Notes: generated by a model from the sequence alone, not told the origin. A stretch of DNA of 50,166 nt from Bacteroidota bacterium (GCA_030618105.1 JAUXED010000006.1:1-50166), one strand, 5' to 3'; positions 26,921 through 36,157 are shown, numbered from the stretch's first letter. Translations and numbers: made by a program.

Positions 26921-26927
26921 AGGAGGT
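26921..26927 (+). promoter_or_regulatory. strong Shine-Dalgarno before the sigma factor gene
   Basis: AGGAGGT lies 6 bases before the ATG at 26934. A near-consensus site is unusual here, since most genes in this window start without one. A second AGGAGG occurs at about 26877 with no clear start behind it. Confidence 0.65.
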
Positions 26928-26933
26928 AAGATA

Positions 26934-27521
26934 ATGATTCATAATTTACCTGATTATGAACTGATAGAACGGTTCATGAATGGTAGTCAACCAAGTATTG
27001 AAGAGTTAATTAATCGCTACAAAACAAAAGTATATACCTATATTTTGCTGATGGTCAAAAATCAGCAGCTTGCCGAAGATCTGTTTCAGGAAACATTCAT
27101 TAAAGTAATCCAATCACTTAAAATGCATAAATATAAGGATAACGGAAAGTTTGTTTCCTGGGTAATACGTATTGCTCATAATCTTGTAATTGACCATTTC
27201 CGTAAAGAAAAACAGATAAATACCTGTAATAACGAGGATTATGAGGCTGACTTGTTTAACTCAAGTAAGTTTTCAGCAAAAAATATTGAACAATTAATTG
27301 TGCATGACCAGATAATCAAAGATGTCAGGAAACTTATTGATGAATTACCTGATGATCAAAAAGAGGTTGTTATGCTTAGGCATTATGGCCAACTTAGTTT
27401 TAAAGAAATTGCTGAGCAAACAGATGTAAGTATTAATACTGCCCTGGGTAGAATGAGATATGCACTTATAAATATGCGAAAGATGATTGAAGAGAAAAAA
27501 TTGAGTCTTACCTATTATTAA
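26934..27521 (+). CDS. ECF-type RNA polymerase sigma factor
   Basis: The 195-residue protein has sigma region 2 (about 20-95; AEDLFQETFIKVIQSL and FVSWVIRIAHNLVIDHFRKEKQ) and region 4 (about 135-185; LPDDQKEVVMLRHYGQLSFK followed by EIAEQ and a recognition helix near SINTALGRMR). Regions 1 and 3 are missing, as in ECF sigma factors. It would direct RNA polymerase to an alternative set of promoters. No classical transmembrane anti-sigma gene follows; instead a 61-residue acidic protein is encoded 198 bases downstream. A strong AGGAGGT ribosome binding site suggests efficient translation. Confidence 0.93.
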   Translation: MIHNLPDYELIERFMNGSQPSIEELINRYKTKVYTYILLMVKNQQLAEDLFQETFIKVIQSLKMHKYKDNGKFVSWVIRIAHNLVIDHFRKEKQINTCNNEDYEADLFNSSKFSAKNIEQLIVHDQIIKDVRKLIDELPDDQKEVVMLRHYGQLSFKEIAEQTDVSINTALGRMRYALINMRKMIEEKKLSLTYY

Positions 27522-27529
27522 GAGTCCTT

Positions 27530-27617
27530 TAGGTTTGAGGTTTGAAGTTTGAAGAGTGTTTGAGGTCGAAAAGAACCAGCACCCAGCTTCGTCCACCGTA
27601 GTTTCAACGAAGGTGGA
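27530..27617. repeat. simple repeats and small inverted repeat behind the sigma factor gene
   Basis: GGTTTGAGGTTTGAAGTTTGAAG (7-bp units, about 27533-27555) leads into CAGCACCCAGC, a word also found behind serA. TCCACC (27592-27597) and GGTGGA (27612-27617) can pair, and CTTCG/CGAAG offers an alternative pairing in the same stretch. This resembles dispersed intergenic repeats rather than a classical terminator, since no T-run follows. Confidence 0.55.
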
Positions 27618-27719
27618 TAACCATCTGACAGGTTATTAAAAAAGATTTCCACTCCTTAAATACTAAATCTTCGGGTATAACGTTTTGTTAATGCATATAA
27701 AAACAATAATTATCTGCCT

Positions 27720-27905
27720 ATGGAACAAAGTTATACTCCTATCCCTTTACTCAGTGATAATATAGATAACGACACGGACTTGTATCACCTTGAATGGCAG
27801 GTGGAACATTCTTTTAGTGACGTTTTATCTCTTCTTTTTCTTCTTCAATTTGATGTTAGAAAAGAAGTGACTGAGAAATTGTTTCGACAAATAGAACAAT
27901 CCTGA
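27720..27905 (+). CDS. small acidic protein, possible partner of the sigma factor
   Basis: The 61-residue product begins MEQSYTPIPLLSDNIDNDTD and has a later amphipathic helix region (HSFSDVLSLLFLLQFDVRKEVTEKLFRQIEQS). It is acidic, cytoplasmic and without a known motif. It lies in the same direction as the ECF sigma factor, 198 bases downstream across a repeat-bearing gap, and converges on rsmE. A role as a small anti-sigma or helper protein is only an inference from position. Length and composition argue that it is a real gene rather than a chance frame. Confidence 0.6.
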   Translation: MEQSYTPIPLLSDNIDNDTDLYHLEWQVEHSFSDVLSLLFLLQFDVRKEVTEKLFRQIEQS

Positions 27906-27918
27906 AAATTATTTCTTT

Positions 27919-28620
27919 TTACTGGTTAATCAGGTTGACAGTATGACAGGCAACAATACCGGCTGTTTCTGTACGTAACCTGTTTGTTCCCAGTTGTATT
28001 GAATAAAATCCGTTTTTGGTTGCCTGATGTACTTCTTCTGAAGAAAAATCTCCCTCAGGACCAATTAAGATCAGAATATCATCTCCTTTTGTTACCAGTT
28101 CTTTTAATTCAGGATTAGATTTCTTGTCGCAATAGGCAATGAATTTATTGAAGGAATGTTTTAAGGATACGAATTCTGTGAAATTTGTTATTCTATTTAA
28201 TTTTGGTTTGTAGGCTTTGACAGATTGCTTCATCGCTGAAACAATTACCTTATCTAAACGTTTATTACGAATGGTTTTTCTTTCAGACCGCTCACAAAGC
28301 AGGGGAGTGATCTCATCAATGCTAATTTCAGTTGCTTTTTCAAGAAACCATTCGAAACGGCTGATGTTTTTTGTTGGAGCAATTGCAATATGAAGTCTGA
28401 AATCCTTTTTCCCAACCTCGTGTTTACTGCTTATAATTTCAACCGTACATTTATGTGAATCAGGTGTTTTGACCTCTGCTTTGTGGTATCCGCCATTTCC
28501 GTCAACAAGGATAATTTTATCACCCTCTTGTAAGCGGAGCACATTTATACAGTGTTGTGATTCGTGCTTCTCAAGCTGGTGTAACTTCCCCTGAATGCCC
28601 GGTGTATAAAAAGTATGCAT
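27919..28620 (-). CDS. rsmE: 16S rRNA (uracil-1498-N3)-methyltransferase
   Basis: RsmE methylates U1498 of 16S rRNA using SAM and has a SPOUT (knotted) fold. The frame opens at 28653, but ATG 28620 gives the family start MHTFYTPGI and 233 residues. This start also avoids the overlap with the upstream gene and has AGAGGGAG just before it. The knot signature is ILIGPEGDFSSEEV (about 180-193) followed by IQLGTNRLRTETAGIVA. It is the last gene of the tpiA / 1486-residue protein / rsmE run on this strand. Confidence 0.94.
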   Translation of the reverse strand: MHTFYTPGIQGKLHQLEKHESQHCINVLRLQEGDKIILVDGNGGYHKAEVKTPDSHKCTVEIISSKHEVGKKDFRLHIAIAPTKNISRFEWFLEKATEISIDEITPLLCERSERKTIRNKRLDKVIVSAMKQSVKAYKPKLNRITNFTEFVSLKHSFNKFIAYCDKKSNPELKELVTKGDDILILIGPEGDFSSEEVHQATKNGFYSIQLGTNRLRTETAGIVACHTVNLINQ

Positions 28621-28627
28621 CTCCCTC

Positions 28628-31600
28628 TTATTCTTCTTCGTCATCATTCTCATATAATCTGAACCTTCTCAGGAACATCTGAAGTTTTCTGTCGACTGAT
28701 AGCATATATATATAAGATGTCTCACCACTTCTTACATCCAGTCTTCTTTGACCTGTCTTGAGTGCCTGAATGGGATCTGTGAAGCTATGGTTATTTGAAA
28801 GGGCTTGCATAACGCCTCTTGTATATGCAAAATAATACCAGGTTTCATCATCAAGTTTAAGATACAGATCAAACATGTCACCGCTTTTCTTCTTTTGAAT
28901 TTCAAGGTATCCTTCAGTTTTTACGTTCAGTTGTTTATTCATAATATTACCAATACCTATCTTTCCTACTGAGCGATATGAACTGGTTTCCTGGTTCCAT
29001 TTCAACTTAACATCTGTTAAAAGCATTCTGTATTTTCTGATCCCTTCGGGAAGTTCAGCCATTATTCCAAAAAGACTTGATTCCTGTGATAATGAATTAG
29101 CCTGTTCAGTACCTATCAGTTCCCGCATACCTTTTTTATATTGCCCGGTGGTCATATCAACAGGCTCAAGTGTGGGTATTACAAATATATCGTTAGCCAT
29201 AACCATCATAGCTTCATCGGAAAAGAAGAAATCAAAACCTAACATAACATTCATTGTTGTTAGTTCTGATTCTGATTCATGAAGAGTATTTCCAACAATA
29301 GTAATTTCAACCTGTCCATATTCAACAGCCAGATCAAGTGCCCCTTCACCATAAAGATTACAGTAATTTTTATCAAAGCTTAGTAGATTACCTGGTAAAC
29401 TTTCATCAGTCAATTTTTCCAAACTACCTATTTTGTAATTATCTGAACCTTCATCGTAATACAAATAACCTTCAGCTTGCGTTATAAGATTATCACTGTA
29501 GTCTTTTCGTCCGCCCATAAATGTTTGATAAATATGAGTGGAATCTTCAGTAATATAAAGACCGTTGAAAATTCTTCTGCCATCACTATTCCGTGAGTTA
29601 GATGAAACAGGAATCAATACATTCTCAGGATTGATCTCAGATGTAAATTGCAAATAATTCTGAGCTATGCCGGCACACTGGTGTTCAATTTGTACTCCTC
29701 CTGTAAAAGTCAGATAATCTTTAATCGCATTTATATTCACATCTCCAATAAAACGGAAGTAGGGACTTAATTTAAAATCATCATTTTCTTCGATAGTTCC
29801 GTATCCGACCGTTACTTTCTCTTCGTTTACTGTTATGCTGTTAAACCTAATTGGTTGAAGATTTTCATTTTGGTCAATATAATTAAACAATCCTGAACCG
29901 GTATAATTGTTATTATCGTGGATATTTACACTTGCCGGTTCAATTACAAACCGGTTGTTGGCAAGTATCTTTGCATCTTCAAGAGTTCTTATTCTCGATT
30001 TGTTTTCAATTTTAACAATACCTCCATCAGGAAAGATCATTGCATCAGCTATTTCAATAAAATTTACTTCATAAGCAGTAATAAGATTCTCTTCCAGGTT
30101 GTAAACCGCTGAATCGGTTACAAATCCTAATGAGTCTTTTTTTGGGTTGATTGAAACAAGAGTTGGTTTTTCAATTCTGGTATCAGCATAATATGGGGAG
30201 ATATTGCCCATTGCCAGTTCATTAACATTCATATTCCATACAAAATAGTCCAGGCTTGTTGCTATCTGGTTTTCAGGGAAAATCATATCGGTTGTATCAG
30301 AATTTGAGGCGAATAAGCCACTATTAATACTTAAATCAATATGCGCGCTTACATTATCAGCAATAAATGCATATCCGTCAGTTTTTCTCGATTTTAACCG
30401 GAAGTTAGTTGTATCAGTATCAAAAGACTTTTCTGTAAAAAGATAATTATCCGATGTTAAAATGGCATCAGGCAGGTCGATTCTTCCTGACCCTAAAAGG
30501 CCATCAGGTTTTAGTGTAACTGATCCTTTCAATTTCATCTTATCATCAAATAATGAAAAATCATTCTTAGTGCTTTGGGCAATCCATTCATCTTTATTTG
30601 GGTACCATTTTATCCGGATATTATCTGCACTTAATTCGGGAAACTTCACACCGGTTTCCTGCTTATTGATACTAAAAGTTTGAGCCTCGGCAAACATTGA
30701 ATCGGGATAAAAAATAAAATCATCAGATTCAGCAACAGAAGAAAGATAATGCAATTTTCCCTCGCCCTTGAGTCCTTTATTACTTAGTTTGATATTATTG
30801 TAAAAAAACCCTTTTCCTTTATATGCAGGAAGCCCTTCTGCAGAGGTTGGGTGCGAAAAACCGAGTGAATTATCTTCCTGTACTGTAAGTGTTTGTGAGA
30901 TTTCCGGGAATATACTGCTACTGAATTTACCTTTGAACTGCACATCTTCTTTTTTGAATCTGTCCAGGTTATTGATTGTGTAAGGTTCAAGCTCAAAATA
31001 AAAATCATCGCGGGAATATGTGCTGTCCAAACCGGAAATATGATCGTAATAAACGAAAGAATTGGACATACTGTGAAGTATTGGGTATTCAGGGAATTGA
31101 TAATATCCCGATTTATTAGAAGGATGATCAATAAGTAGTTCCCCTGTTATCATTTCAATAGTGTTCTTGATTTCTGTAAGTAAAGCGTCTCCATAAATAT
31201 TGGATGTATCTGTCTGAATAGATAGCTGCATAGAGTCAAGGTTGTGAAGGTTAATCTTAAAAGAATCATACTTGAATTTAAAATTTTCGCCAAAAAATGT
31301 AAAAAGACCGGCTATGATTTTCCCGTCAAAATCAAAATTCCGGTTTTTACCAAGAATAATTTGTTCATTTCTTGGCCATATAATAACATTTTGAAAATCG
31401 CTAAGAAATATTTGAGATACACCATTAATGGTCAAATTATTAGTATTCAGATCAAGTGTGGCATTTTCAAGCGGAGCCTCTGTATTTGAAACAAAACCAA
31501 TCACATCAAAATCAATCTCTCCGGCAAATGCATCAATAAAATCGTATAGCCGTTTTTTAATTGTTACTTCACCCGTATTCTGATCATAATAAATAAAACC

Positions 31601-33088
31601 ATCTATTGATAATCTTACACAGAGTTGTTTTATCTGGTAGGGTGGTTTATTCATCCATTTTGCCAGTTCATCAACAGGAAAAGTTTCGGAGTAATACCAT
31701 TTGGCAAATTTCTTCAGTGTAAAAAGAGGATGATGGTTATCGATTCCCTGGATTCTGTGGAATTCATTTTCGTTATAATAACTAATTGATTCAAATCGTG
31801 CATGCCCAAGACTTGCTCCTCTTGACATTGTCATTTTTATTTTGGGATCCTCAATCTTCCATGAGAACATTTCAAATTCCATATCAAGATTGTGGTAGGA
31901 ATTAAAATATGGGCTGTGAGTAAGTTTATCATTTGTGCGGTACAACGTTATTTCTTTATTTGAAACTTGATAATTGAAGGCAATTCCGGGATGGAAAATA
32001 GAGTCTTCTTCAAGGTAAATTGTTGCAATAGCTTTTTTGCTGGCAATGCGGTCTTTTGAAAATACAATATATTCTGACTTAATATTCAGCAGTAGTGTGT
32101 CGTTCTTAAAAATTGAGAGACTGGCATTTTTGTATTTATCACCTGATCCGTTTAGCTTACTGCCATTCATTGAAATACCACCCTCAAAGTTGATATTATC
32201 AAACATATTCACAATCAAAATACGTTTGGTATAAGAGTTGAACCTTGGAAATGTAGCCATGTTTGGTGAGGGAATAGCTCTTATCCTCTCTTCAAGGTTC
32301 CCCTTAAGCGGTTTGTCCAGGTAAATATGGTGGTAAAAAAGTACCGAATCAGCTGAGTAATATGGATGACCGAGATCTATTTGGTAATTCTGTAGCTCAG
32401 CATAAACCCGGGTTTTGTCAAATCCGGCTCTTTCCCAACTTACAATTCCTCCCTCACCAATCCACACTGCCCTGTCAGGAAATAATGTTCCCTGTGTTTG
32501 ATAAATGATACCACTGTCTCTTTGAGCATAACAGACCAGATCTGATTTTTTGAAAATTATTTTTAATGTGCTGTCAAAAAGGAACCGGTATTCACCCGAA
32601 CGTATTTTCCATTCGTTAGCAGATGAGGTGTATAAAACCCCGGCTTCCATAACTCCTTTCGTGATATTAAAATAGCGACTAATATCTCCCAGAGTGAAAT
32701 TTTTATTAATCAGAAGTTCAACAAGTCCGTTATACCAGGGAGCAAAATTTTTCTGGTTTCCTTCAGTTTGCTTGAAAGCAGATAAAGAAGTTAAAAATTC
32801 AAGAAAATTTGGATTTGCCCGTGCTCTTCGCTTAAGTAAAAGGTTCGACAAATTGATGATCTTGTTTTTTTCTTCAAGATCATAAGTGCCAGATAACCAG
32901 AGAGAACCAAAGTTTATTAAGATAGCCTGTTGATTTTCATTCAGGTTTGTCCCCATAAATTTATTCAATTCGGGAAGAAACAGATCCTGTTCGGATGGAA
33001 ATTCTTTTATTGACTGCCCGGCTGCAGGGAAAGAGGTAATTAACAAATAGAGTAAGAAAAAAAGTACTACTTCAATACGTTTTTTCAT
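28628..33088 (-). CDS. unknown 1486-residue exported protein
   Basis: The protein has a signal peptide (MKKRIEVVLFFLLYLLITSF, cleavage near AAGQS), a helical N-terminal part (to about 110) and then more than 1300 residues of short alternating hydrophobic and polar stretches that suggest repeated beta-strands. No membrane segment beyond the signal and no T9SS sorting domain are seen; the C-terminus ends in an Arg-rich, then acidic tail (RRFRLYENDDEEE). Repeated themes include YYDxxTGEV-like, GxGxLxY-like and INxAIxDYLTFTG-like segments. The Tyr/Asp/Asn-rich, beta-rich build recalls large periplasmic or surface proteins, but no family is recognised. It lies 25 bases after tpiA and 7 bases before rsmE. 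Codon use is like its neighbours, and no frame break is visible. Confidence 0.85.
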   Translation of the reverse strand: MKKRIEVVLFFLLYLLITSFPAAGQSIKEFPSEQDLFLPELNKFMGTNLNENQQAILINFGSLWLSGTYDLEEKNKIINLSNLLLKRRARANPNFLEFLTSLSAFKQTEGNQKNFAPWYNGLVELLINKNFTLGDISRYFNITKGVMEAGVLYTSSANEWKIRSGEYRFLFDSTLKIIFKKSDLVCYAQRDSGIIYQTQGTLFPDRAVWIGEGGIVSWERAGFDKTRVYAELQNYQIDLGHPYYSADSVLFYHHIYLDKPLKGNLEERIRAIPSPNMATFPRFNSYTKRILIVNMFDNINFEGGISMNGSKLNGSGDKYKNASLSIFKNDTLLLNIKSEYIVFSKDRIASKKAIATIYLEEDSIFHPGIAFNYQVSNKEITLYRTNDKLTHSPYFNSYHNLDMEFEMFSWKIEDPKIKMTMSRGASLGHARFESISYYNENEFHRIQGIDNHHPLFTLKKFAKWYYSETFPVDELAKWMNKPPYQIKQLCVRLSIDGFIYYDQNTGEVTIKKRLYDFIDAFAGEIDFDVIGFVSNTEAPLENATLDLNTNNLTINGVSQIFLSDFQNVIIWPRNEQIILGKNRNFDFDGKIIAGLFTFFGENFKFKYDSFKINLHNLDSMQLSIQTDTSNIYGDALLTEIKNTIEMITGELLIDHPSNKSGYYQFPEYPILHSMSNSFVYYDHISGLDSTYSRDDFYFELEPYTINNLDRFKKEDVQFKGKFSSSIFPEISQTLTVQEDNSLGFSHPTSAEGLPAYKGKGFFYNNIKLSNKGLKGEGKLHYLSSVAESDDFIFYPDSMFAEAQTFSINKQETGVKFPELSADNIRIKWYPNKDEWIAQSTKNDFSLFDDKMKLKGSVTLKPDGLLGSGRIDLPDAILTSDNYLFTEKSFDTDTTNFRLKSRKTDGYAFIADNVSAHIDLSINSGLFASNSDTTDMIFPENQIATSLDYFVWNMNVNELAMGNISPYYADTRIEKPTLVSINPKKDSLGFVTDSAVYNLEENLITAYEVNFIEIADAMIFPDGGIVKIENKSRIRTLEDAKILANNRFVIEPASVNIHDNNNYTGSGLFNYIDQNENLQPIRFNSITVNEEKVTVGYGTIEENDDFKLSPYFRFIGDVNINAIKDYLTFTGGVQIEHQCAGIAQNYLQFTSEINPENVLIPVSSNSRNSDGRRIFNGLYITEDSTHIYQTFMGGRKDYSDNLITQAEGYLYYDEGSDNYKIGSLEKLTDESLPGNLLSFDKNYCNLYGEGALDLAVEYGQVEITIVGNTLHESESELTTMNVMLGFDFFFSDEAMMVMANDIFVIPTLEPVDMTTGQYKKGMRELIGTEQANSLSQESSLFGIMAELPEGIRKYRMLLTDVKLKWNQETSSYRSVGKIGIGNIMNKQLNVKTEGYLEIQKKKSGDMFDLYLKLDDETWYYFAYTRGVMQALSNNHSFTDPIQALKTGQRRLDVRSGETSYIYMLSVDRKLQMFLRRFRLYENDDEEE

Positions 33089-33113
33089 GAGACATATTTT
33101 TATTCACAGAATA

Positions 33114-33872
33114 CTAGAATGAATTGATTATTTCCATAAAATCATCTGCTTTGAGTGATGCGCCTCCTATTAGTCCGCCATCAACATCAGGATTGGCAAA
33201 CAGTTCTTGTGCATTTGATGGTTTGCAGCTTCCGCCATATAAAATAGTGGTGTTATCTGCAATTTCTGCATTATAGTTCTCGGAAATCAATTTTCGTATA
33301 TATTTATGCATTTCCTGTGCCTGATCAGGAGTAGCGGTTTCTCCTGTGCCAATTGCCCAAACCGGTTCGTATGCAATTATTATTTTGCCAAATTCTGCAT
33401 CAGTCAGATCAAACAGACCTTCATTAAGTTGTTTGTTTACAACATCAAATTGTTTATCATGTTTCCTCTCATCAAGTAATTCACCAATACAGAAAATTGG
33501 GCTAAGGTTGTTTTCCAGTGCAAGTTTTACCTTTTTGTTCAGGGTTTTGTTATCCTCATTAAAATACGACCTTCTTTCAGAATGTCCTATTATAACATAT
33601 TCGGTACCTGTCGATTTAATCATTTCAGCTGATATTTCACCCGTAAATGCACCCTTTGGTTCAGAAGAACAATTTTGTGCTGCAATAGAAATAAGATTAT
33701 GGTTAATAATCTTTGATACTTCCGATAAATGAATAAAAGGTGTCCCGATTATGACCCCAATGCTTTTATCATCTTGCTTTTCAATCTGTTGCTCAATTTC
33801 TTTGGTAAGCTCAATGCCTTCATTTAATGTTTTGTTCATTTTCCAGTTACCGGCAACTATTCTTTTTCTCAT
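33114..33872 (-). CDS. tpiA: triosephosphate isomerase
   Basis: TpiA interconverts dihydroxyacetone phosphate and glyceraldehyde 3-phosphate in glycolysis. The frame is open to 33947, but ATG 33872 gives the family start [15 protein letters not shown] and 252 residues. The upstream extension would cover the -7 element at 33903-33910. Catalytic residues are seen in NWKMNK (Lys), [11 protein letters not shown] (His) and [11 protein letters not shown] (Glu), with the phosphate-binding loop YGGSCKPSN and GGLIGGASL. It precedes the large unknown exported protein and follows the DoxX-type gene. Confidence 0.97.
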   Translation of the reverse strand: MRKRIVAGNWKMNKTLNEGIELTKEIEQQIEKQDDKSIGVIIGTPFIHLSEVSKIINHNLISIAAQNCSSEPKGAFTGEISAEMIKSTGTEYVIIGHSERRSYFNEDNKTLNKKVKLALENNLSPIFCIGELLDERKHDKQFDVVNKQLNEGLFDLTDAEFGKIIIAYEPVWAIGTGETATPDQAQEMHKYIRKLISENYNAEIADNTTILYGGSCKPSNAQELFANPDVDGGLIGGASLKADDFMEIINSF

Positions 33873-33902
33873 GATGTTTTTTTTATGAATGATACGAAAA
33901 AC

Positions 33903-33910
33903 CAAAAGTA
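33903..33910 (-). promoter_or_regulatory. Bacteroidota -7 element for tpiA
   Basis: Minus-strand TACTTTTG fits TAnnTTTG and lies 30 bases before the tpiA ATG at 33872. It supports the shorter tpiA start and shows that tpiA need not depend on the tmk promoter. Confidence 0.5.
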
Positions 33911-33984
33911 AGAAATATTCAAGCAAATTAAAATGCCTACAATTCAAAATGAACTAAAATGTCATATCATTTTTAGAAATAAAA

Positions 33985-34022
33985 TTACATCCCGCATCCT
34001 GTATCCTGCATCTTGTATCCTA
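33985..34022. repeat. 8-bp tandem repeat beside the DoxX gene stop
   Basis: Units of the type GCATCCTGTATCCTGCATCT (8 bp, TCCTGCA/TCCTGTA) end a few bases from the stop codon of the minus-strand gene at 34027. Confidence 0.65.
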
Positions 34023-34026
34023 TCGT

Positions 34027-35298
34027 CTACCTCTTCAACTTTAGCAGCATGTTTCTTGTCACTTCAAACATTGAAACTCCAAGGAACAAAACAAGGGTCG
34101 AAATTATGGCTGATGTACGTTCATGTTTCTTTCGCGCTTTTTTAATCACCATCGAAAGAAAAGGTTGCCTTAGTTCTTCAATTTCAGGCAGATCATTGTA
34201 GTGCCATTTGGCAAGTATTATGCCTTCCTTTAAAAGTAACAATCCCGGGTTTGAGCGGATAATGGTTTTTAAAGTTGTTTCATCAGTGAAATAGAAATTT
34301 AAAGATAATTGTTGTGATATCTTAATTTGTTCTATTTCTGAATTTGTCGAAGATGAAAGAGAATAAAATTTAACACCTGTCTGATTACAATACAAAGATA
34401 ATGTATCAAGTTTTTGAAGAGCTTCTTTGTCGGCTTTAGCCAGATCGGCAGAGACAAGAATAAATAAAAATGCTTCATCTGAAAGCACAATATCAGTTAT
34501 TTCATTACCATCCTGGGTTGAAATTATAAAATCATGTATTGGCGGTTTGTATCCTTCTTTTATTAGTATTGACTTTTGTTCAACGAAGGACCATGTAGAA
34601 TCCTGCCACGGAAAGTTATCTAAGTTAAATCCTTTTCTAATCCCATTCTTCTCGTATATCAGAATTGTTTCATATTCATCAACCGGGGCATCTGCCGGTA
34701 TTTTCATCTTCTCAGGGATATTGGTTCCGGCATTATAAGGCCTGAAATCTATCATTGGCAGGTGACGGTAACTATAAAGAGAAAAACCCGTGAAAAGAAC
34801 AAAAATTACAACCAGAATTGACCAATCTGTTATAGCGTGATAAGCCGGTTTAAATTTCTTTCTGTGATAGAAAACTAAAAGTACCATAATCATCAGTACG
34901 ACATTTTTCCAGAAGGTTTGCCAGTTTGTAAGTACAATAGCATCACCAAAGCAGCCACAATCGGATACAGGATTGAAAAGTGCAAGTCCAAGGGTCAGGA
35001 GTGTAAAAGCAGCCATAAATAATGATACCCCCCAGGTACCCCAATAGGTTCTGTATCCAAACAGCAGAGAGATCCCTATAATAAATTCAGTGGATATAAG
35101 AAAAATGGCAAGTGGGAGTGATACCGGTATAAAAAAATCCATTCCGAAAGCCACAAAATAATCATCAAATTTGATAGCAGAACCCTGTAAATCTATCCCC
35201 TTTACAAAACCTGAGAAAACAAAAACAGCACCAATAACTATCCGGAAAAAAATAATTAACGGCTTCAATCTAAATTTGAATTGTGAAGTATGAATCAT
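34027..35298 (-). CDS. DoxX/MauE-type membrane protein (BT_3928-like)
   Basis: The 423-residue protein has an N-terminal four-helix DoxX-like membrane domain (about 15-150; FSGFVKGIDLQGSAIKFDDY, then IFLISTEFIIGISLLFG) with a CGCFG motif at about 113-117. One further membrane segment follows (about 160-180). A soluble domain with a weak thioredoxin-like outline comes next (about 230-375), and a last hydrophobic segment lies near the C-terminus. The CxC pair in the loop suggests redox chemistry, as in MauE/DoxX proteins. Conserved placement between tmk and tpiA is common in Bacteroidota. It lies 13 bases after tmk. The biological role is not established. Confidence 0.82.
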   Translation of the reverse strand: MIHTSQFKFRLKPLIIFFRIVIGAVFVFSGFVKGIDLQGSAIKFDDYFVAFGMDFFIPVSLPLAIFLISTEFIIGISLLFGYRTYWGTWGVSLFMAAFTLLTLGLALFNPVSDCGCFGDAIVLTNWQTFWKNVVLMIMVLLVFYHRKKFKPAYHAITDWSILVVIFVLFTGFSLYSYRHLPMIDFRPYNAGTNIPEKMKIPADAPVDEYETILIYEKNGIRKGFNLDNFPWQDSTWSFVEQKSILIKEGYKPPIHDFIISTQDGNEITDIVLSDEAFLFILVSADLAKADKEALQKLDTLSLYCNQTGVKFYSLSSSTNSEIEQIKISQQLSLNFYFTDETTLKTIIRSNPGLLLLKEGIILAKWHYNDLPEIEELRQPFLSMVIKKARKKHERTSAIISTLVLFLGVSMFEVTRNMLLKLKR

Positions 35299-35311
35299 AG
35301 AATATTACATG

Positions 35312-35998
35312 TTACAAAATGTTGTTGGCTTTGAGTGTTGTTAGTATTTTTTCAAAAATCTCTTCAGGAGTAAGTATCTTATCATCTGATTCATAACAAT
35401 TAATTATTTCTATATTTTCGTCTGAATCAACTTCCTGGAGGTAAACTTCTCTCACCCTGTTTTGAAATTCCAGGTTTGCTTCATGAATATCTTGTTTCCC
35501 ATTCAGATAACCTCGTTCCGAACCTTCCCTGGCACTACTAAGCCGTTGTGTAGTAAATTTAAAAGGCACATCAAGAAAAAGATTAATGTCAGGTTTAGGA
35601 ATATTGTAATATTCATACTCCAATTTAAGTATCCATTTCCTGAGTAGTTTCCTTTCATCAGGATTCAGGAGCTTAGCACATTGAAAAGCAATATTTGAAA
35701 ACACATACCTGTCAACCAGAACCAGGTTCCCGCTTTTAATCCAGGTTTTTATTATTGAAGCTGCATCCATGCGGTCTCCGGCATAAAGCAAAGCAACTAT
35801 GTAAGGATCAACCTTACTTATATCGCCAAATTCTCCACGAAGGAACCTGGCAATCATCTCTCCGAAAAATTGTGAGTCAGTGCGTGGGAAATGCAGATAT
35901 TTGTATGCTATTCTCTTCTTCCCGAGCCAATCTTGCAGCAGGTTGATCTGTGTTGACTTACCCGCACCGTCTAATCCTTCAATAACAACAAAAGGCAT
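35312..35998 (-). CDS. tmk: thymidylate kinase
   Basis: Tmk phosphorylates dTMP to dTDP with ATP. The 228 residues have the P-loop IEGLDGAGKSTQINLL (about 5-20), the DRY block VLVDRYVFSNIAFQ (about 92-105; substrate binding) and a LID-type region with Arg-rich SSAREGSERG. The family's usual FxREPGGT is replaced by YLHFPRTDSQFF, as in eukaryote-like or long variants. The DoxX-type gene follows at 13 bases, so the two are probably co-transcribed. Confidence 0.92.
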   Translation of the reverse strand: MPFVVIEGLDGAGKSTQINLLQDWLGKKRIAYKYLHFPRTDSQFFGEMIARFLRGEFGDISKVDPYIVALLYAGDRMDAASIIKTWIKSGNLVLVDRYVFSNIAFQCAKLLNPDERKLLRKWILKLEYEYYNIPKPDINLFLDVPFKFTTQRLSSAREGSERGYLNGKQDIHEANLEFQNRVREVYLQEVDSDENIEIINCYESDDKILTPEEIFEKILTTLKANNIL

Positions 35999-36001
35999 AG
36001 A

Positions 36002-36031
36002 TTTGAATGTAAATTAAAATAGTTACTTTTG
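36002..36031 (+). promoter_or_regulatory. promoter for the folP region
   Basis: TTTG at 36002-36005 and TACTTTTG at 36024-36031 are separated by 18 bases, close to the Bacteroidota -33/-7 consensus (TTTG, about 19 bases, TAnnTTTG). It would transcribe the hairpin element copy B and folP. Confidence 0.65.
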
Positions 36032-36041
36032 CTAAGTAACT
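36021..36041. promoter_or_regulatory. inverted repeat overlapping the folP -7 element
   Basis: AGTTACTT, a 5-base loop and AAGTAACT form a perfect 8-bp inverted repeat that covers the -7 box. Position and symmetry suggest an operator, though chance or an RNA hairpin at the transcript start are alternatives. Confidence 0.45.
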
Positions 36042-36098
36042 ACAGTTTTGTTAATAACAATAAACCCTAAAGATACATTATTTTCGAGAAATCATAGC

Positions 36099-36157
36099 AT
36101 GAACCGAACCCCGATTTTATCGGGGTGAGCTACATATGACCGTTGAAAATAAATTTT
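36099..36157 (+). repeat. hairpin leader element, copy B (before folP)
   Basis: This is the same element as at 14700-14760 with a 3-base instead of 5-base loop and one A-to-G change. The 8-bp stem ACCCCGAT/ATCGGGGT is unchanged. It ends 6 bases before the folP ATG. The frame through the element is not conserved between copies, which argues against a conserved leader peptide. Confidence 0.85.

Noticed and set aside
33873-33947. 25-residue extension of tpiA
   Set aside because: It spans a -7 promoter element and is not part of the conserved protein, which starts [13 protein letters not shown].
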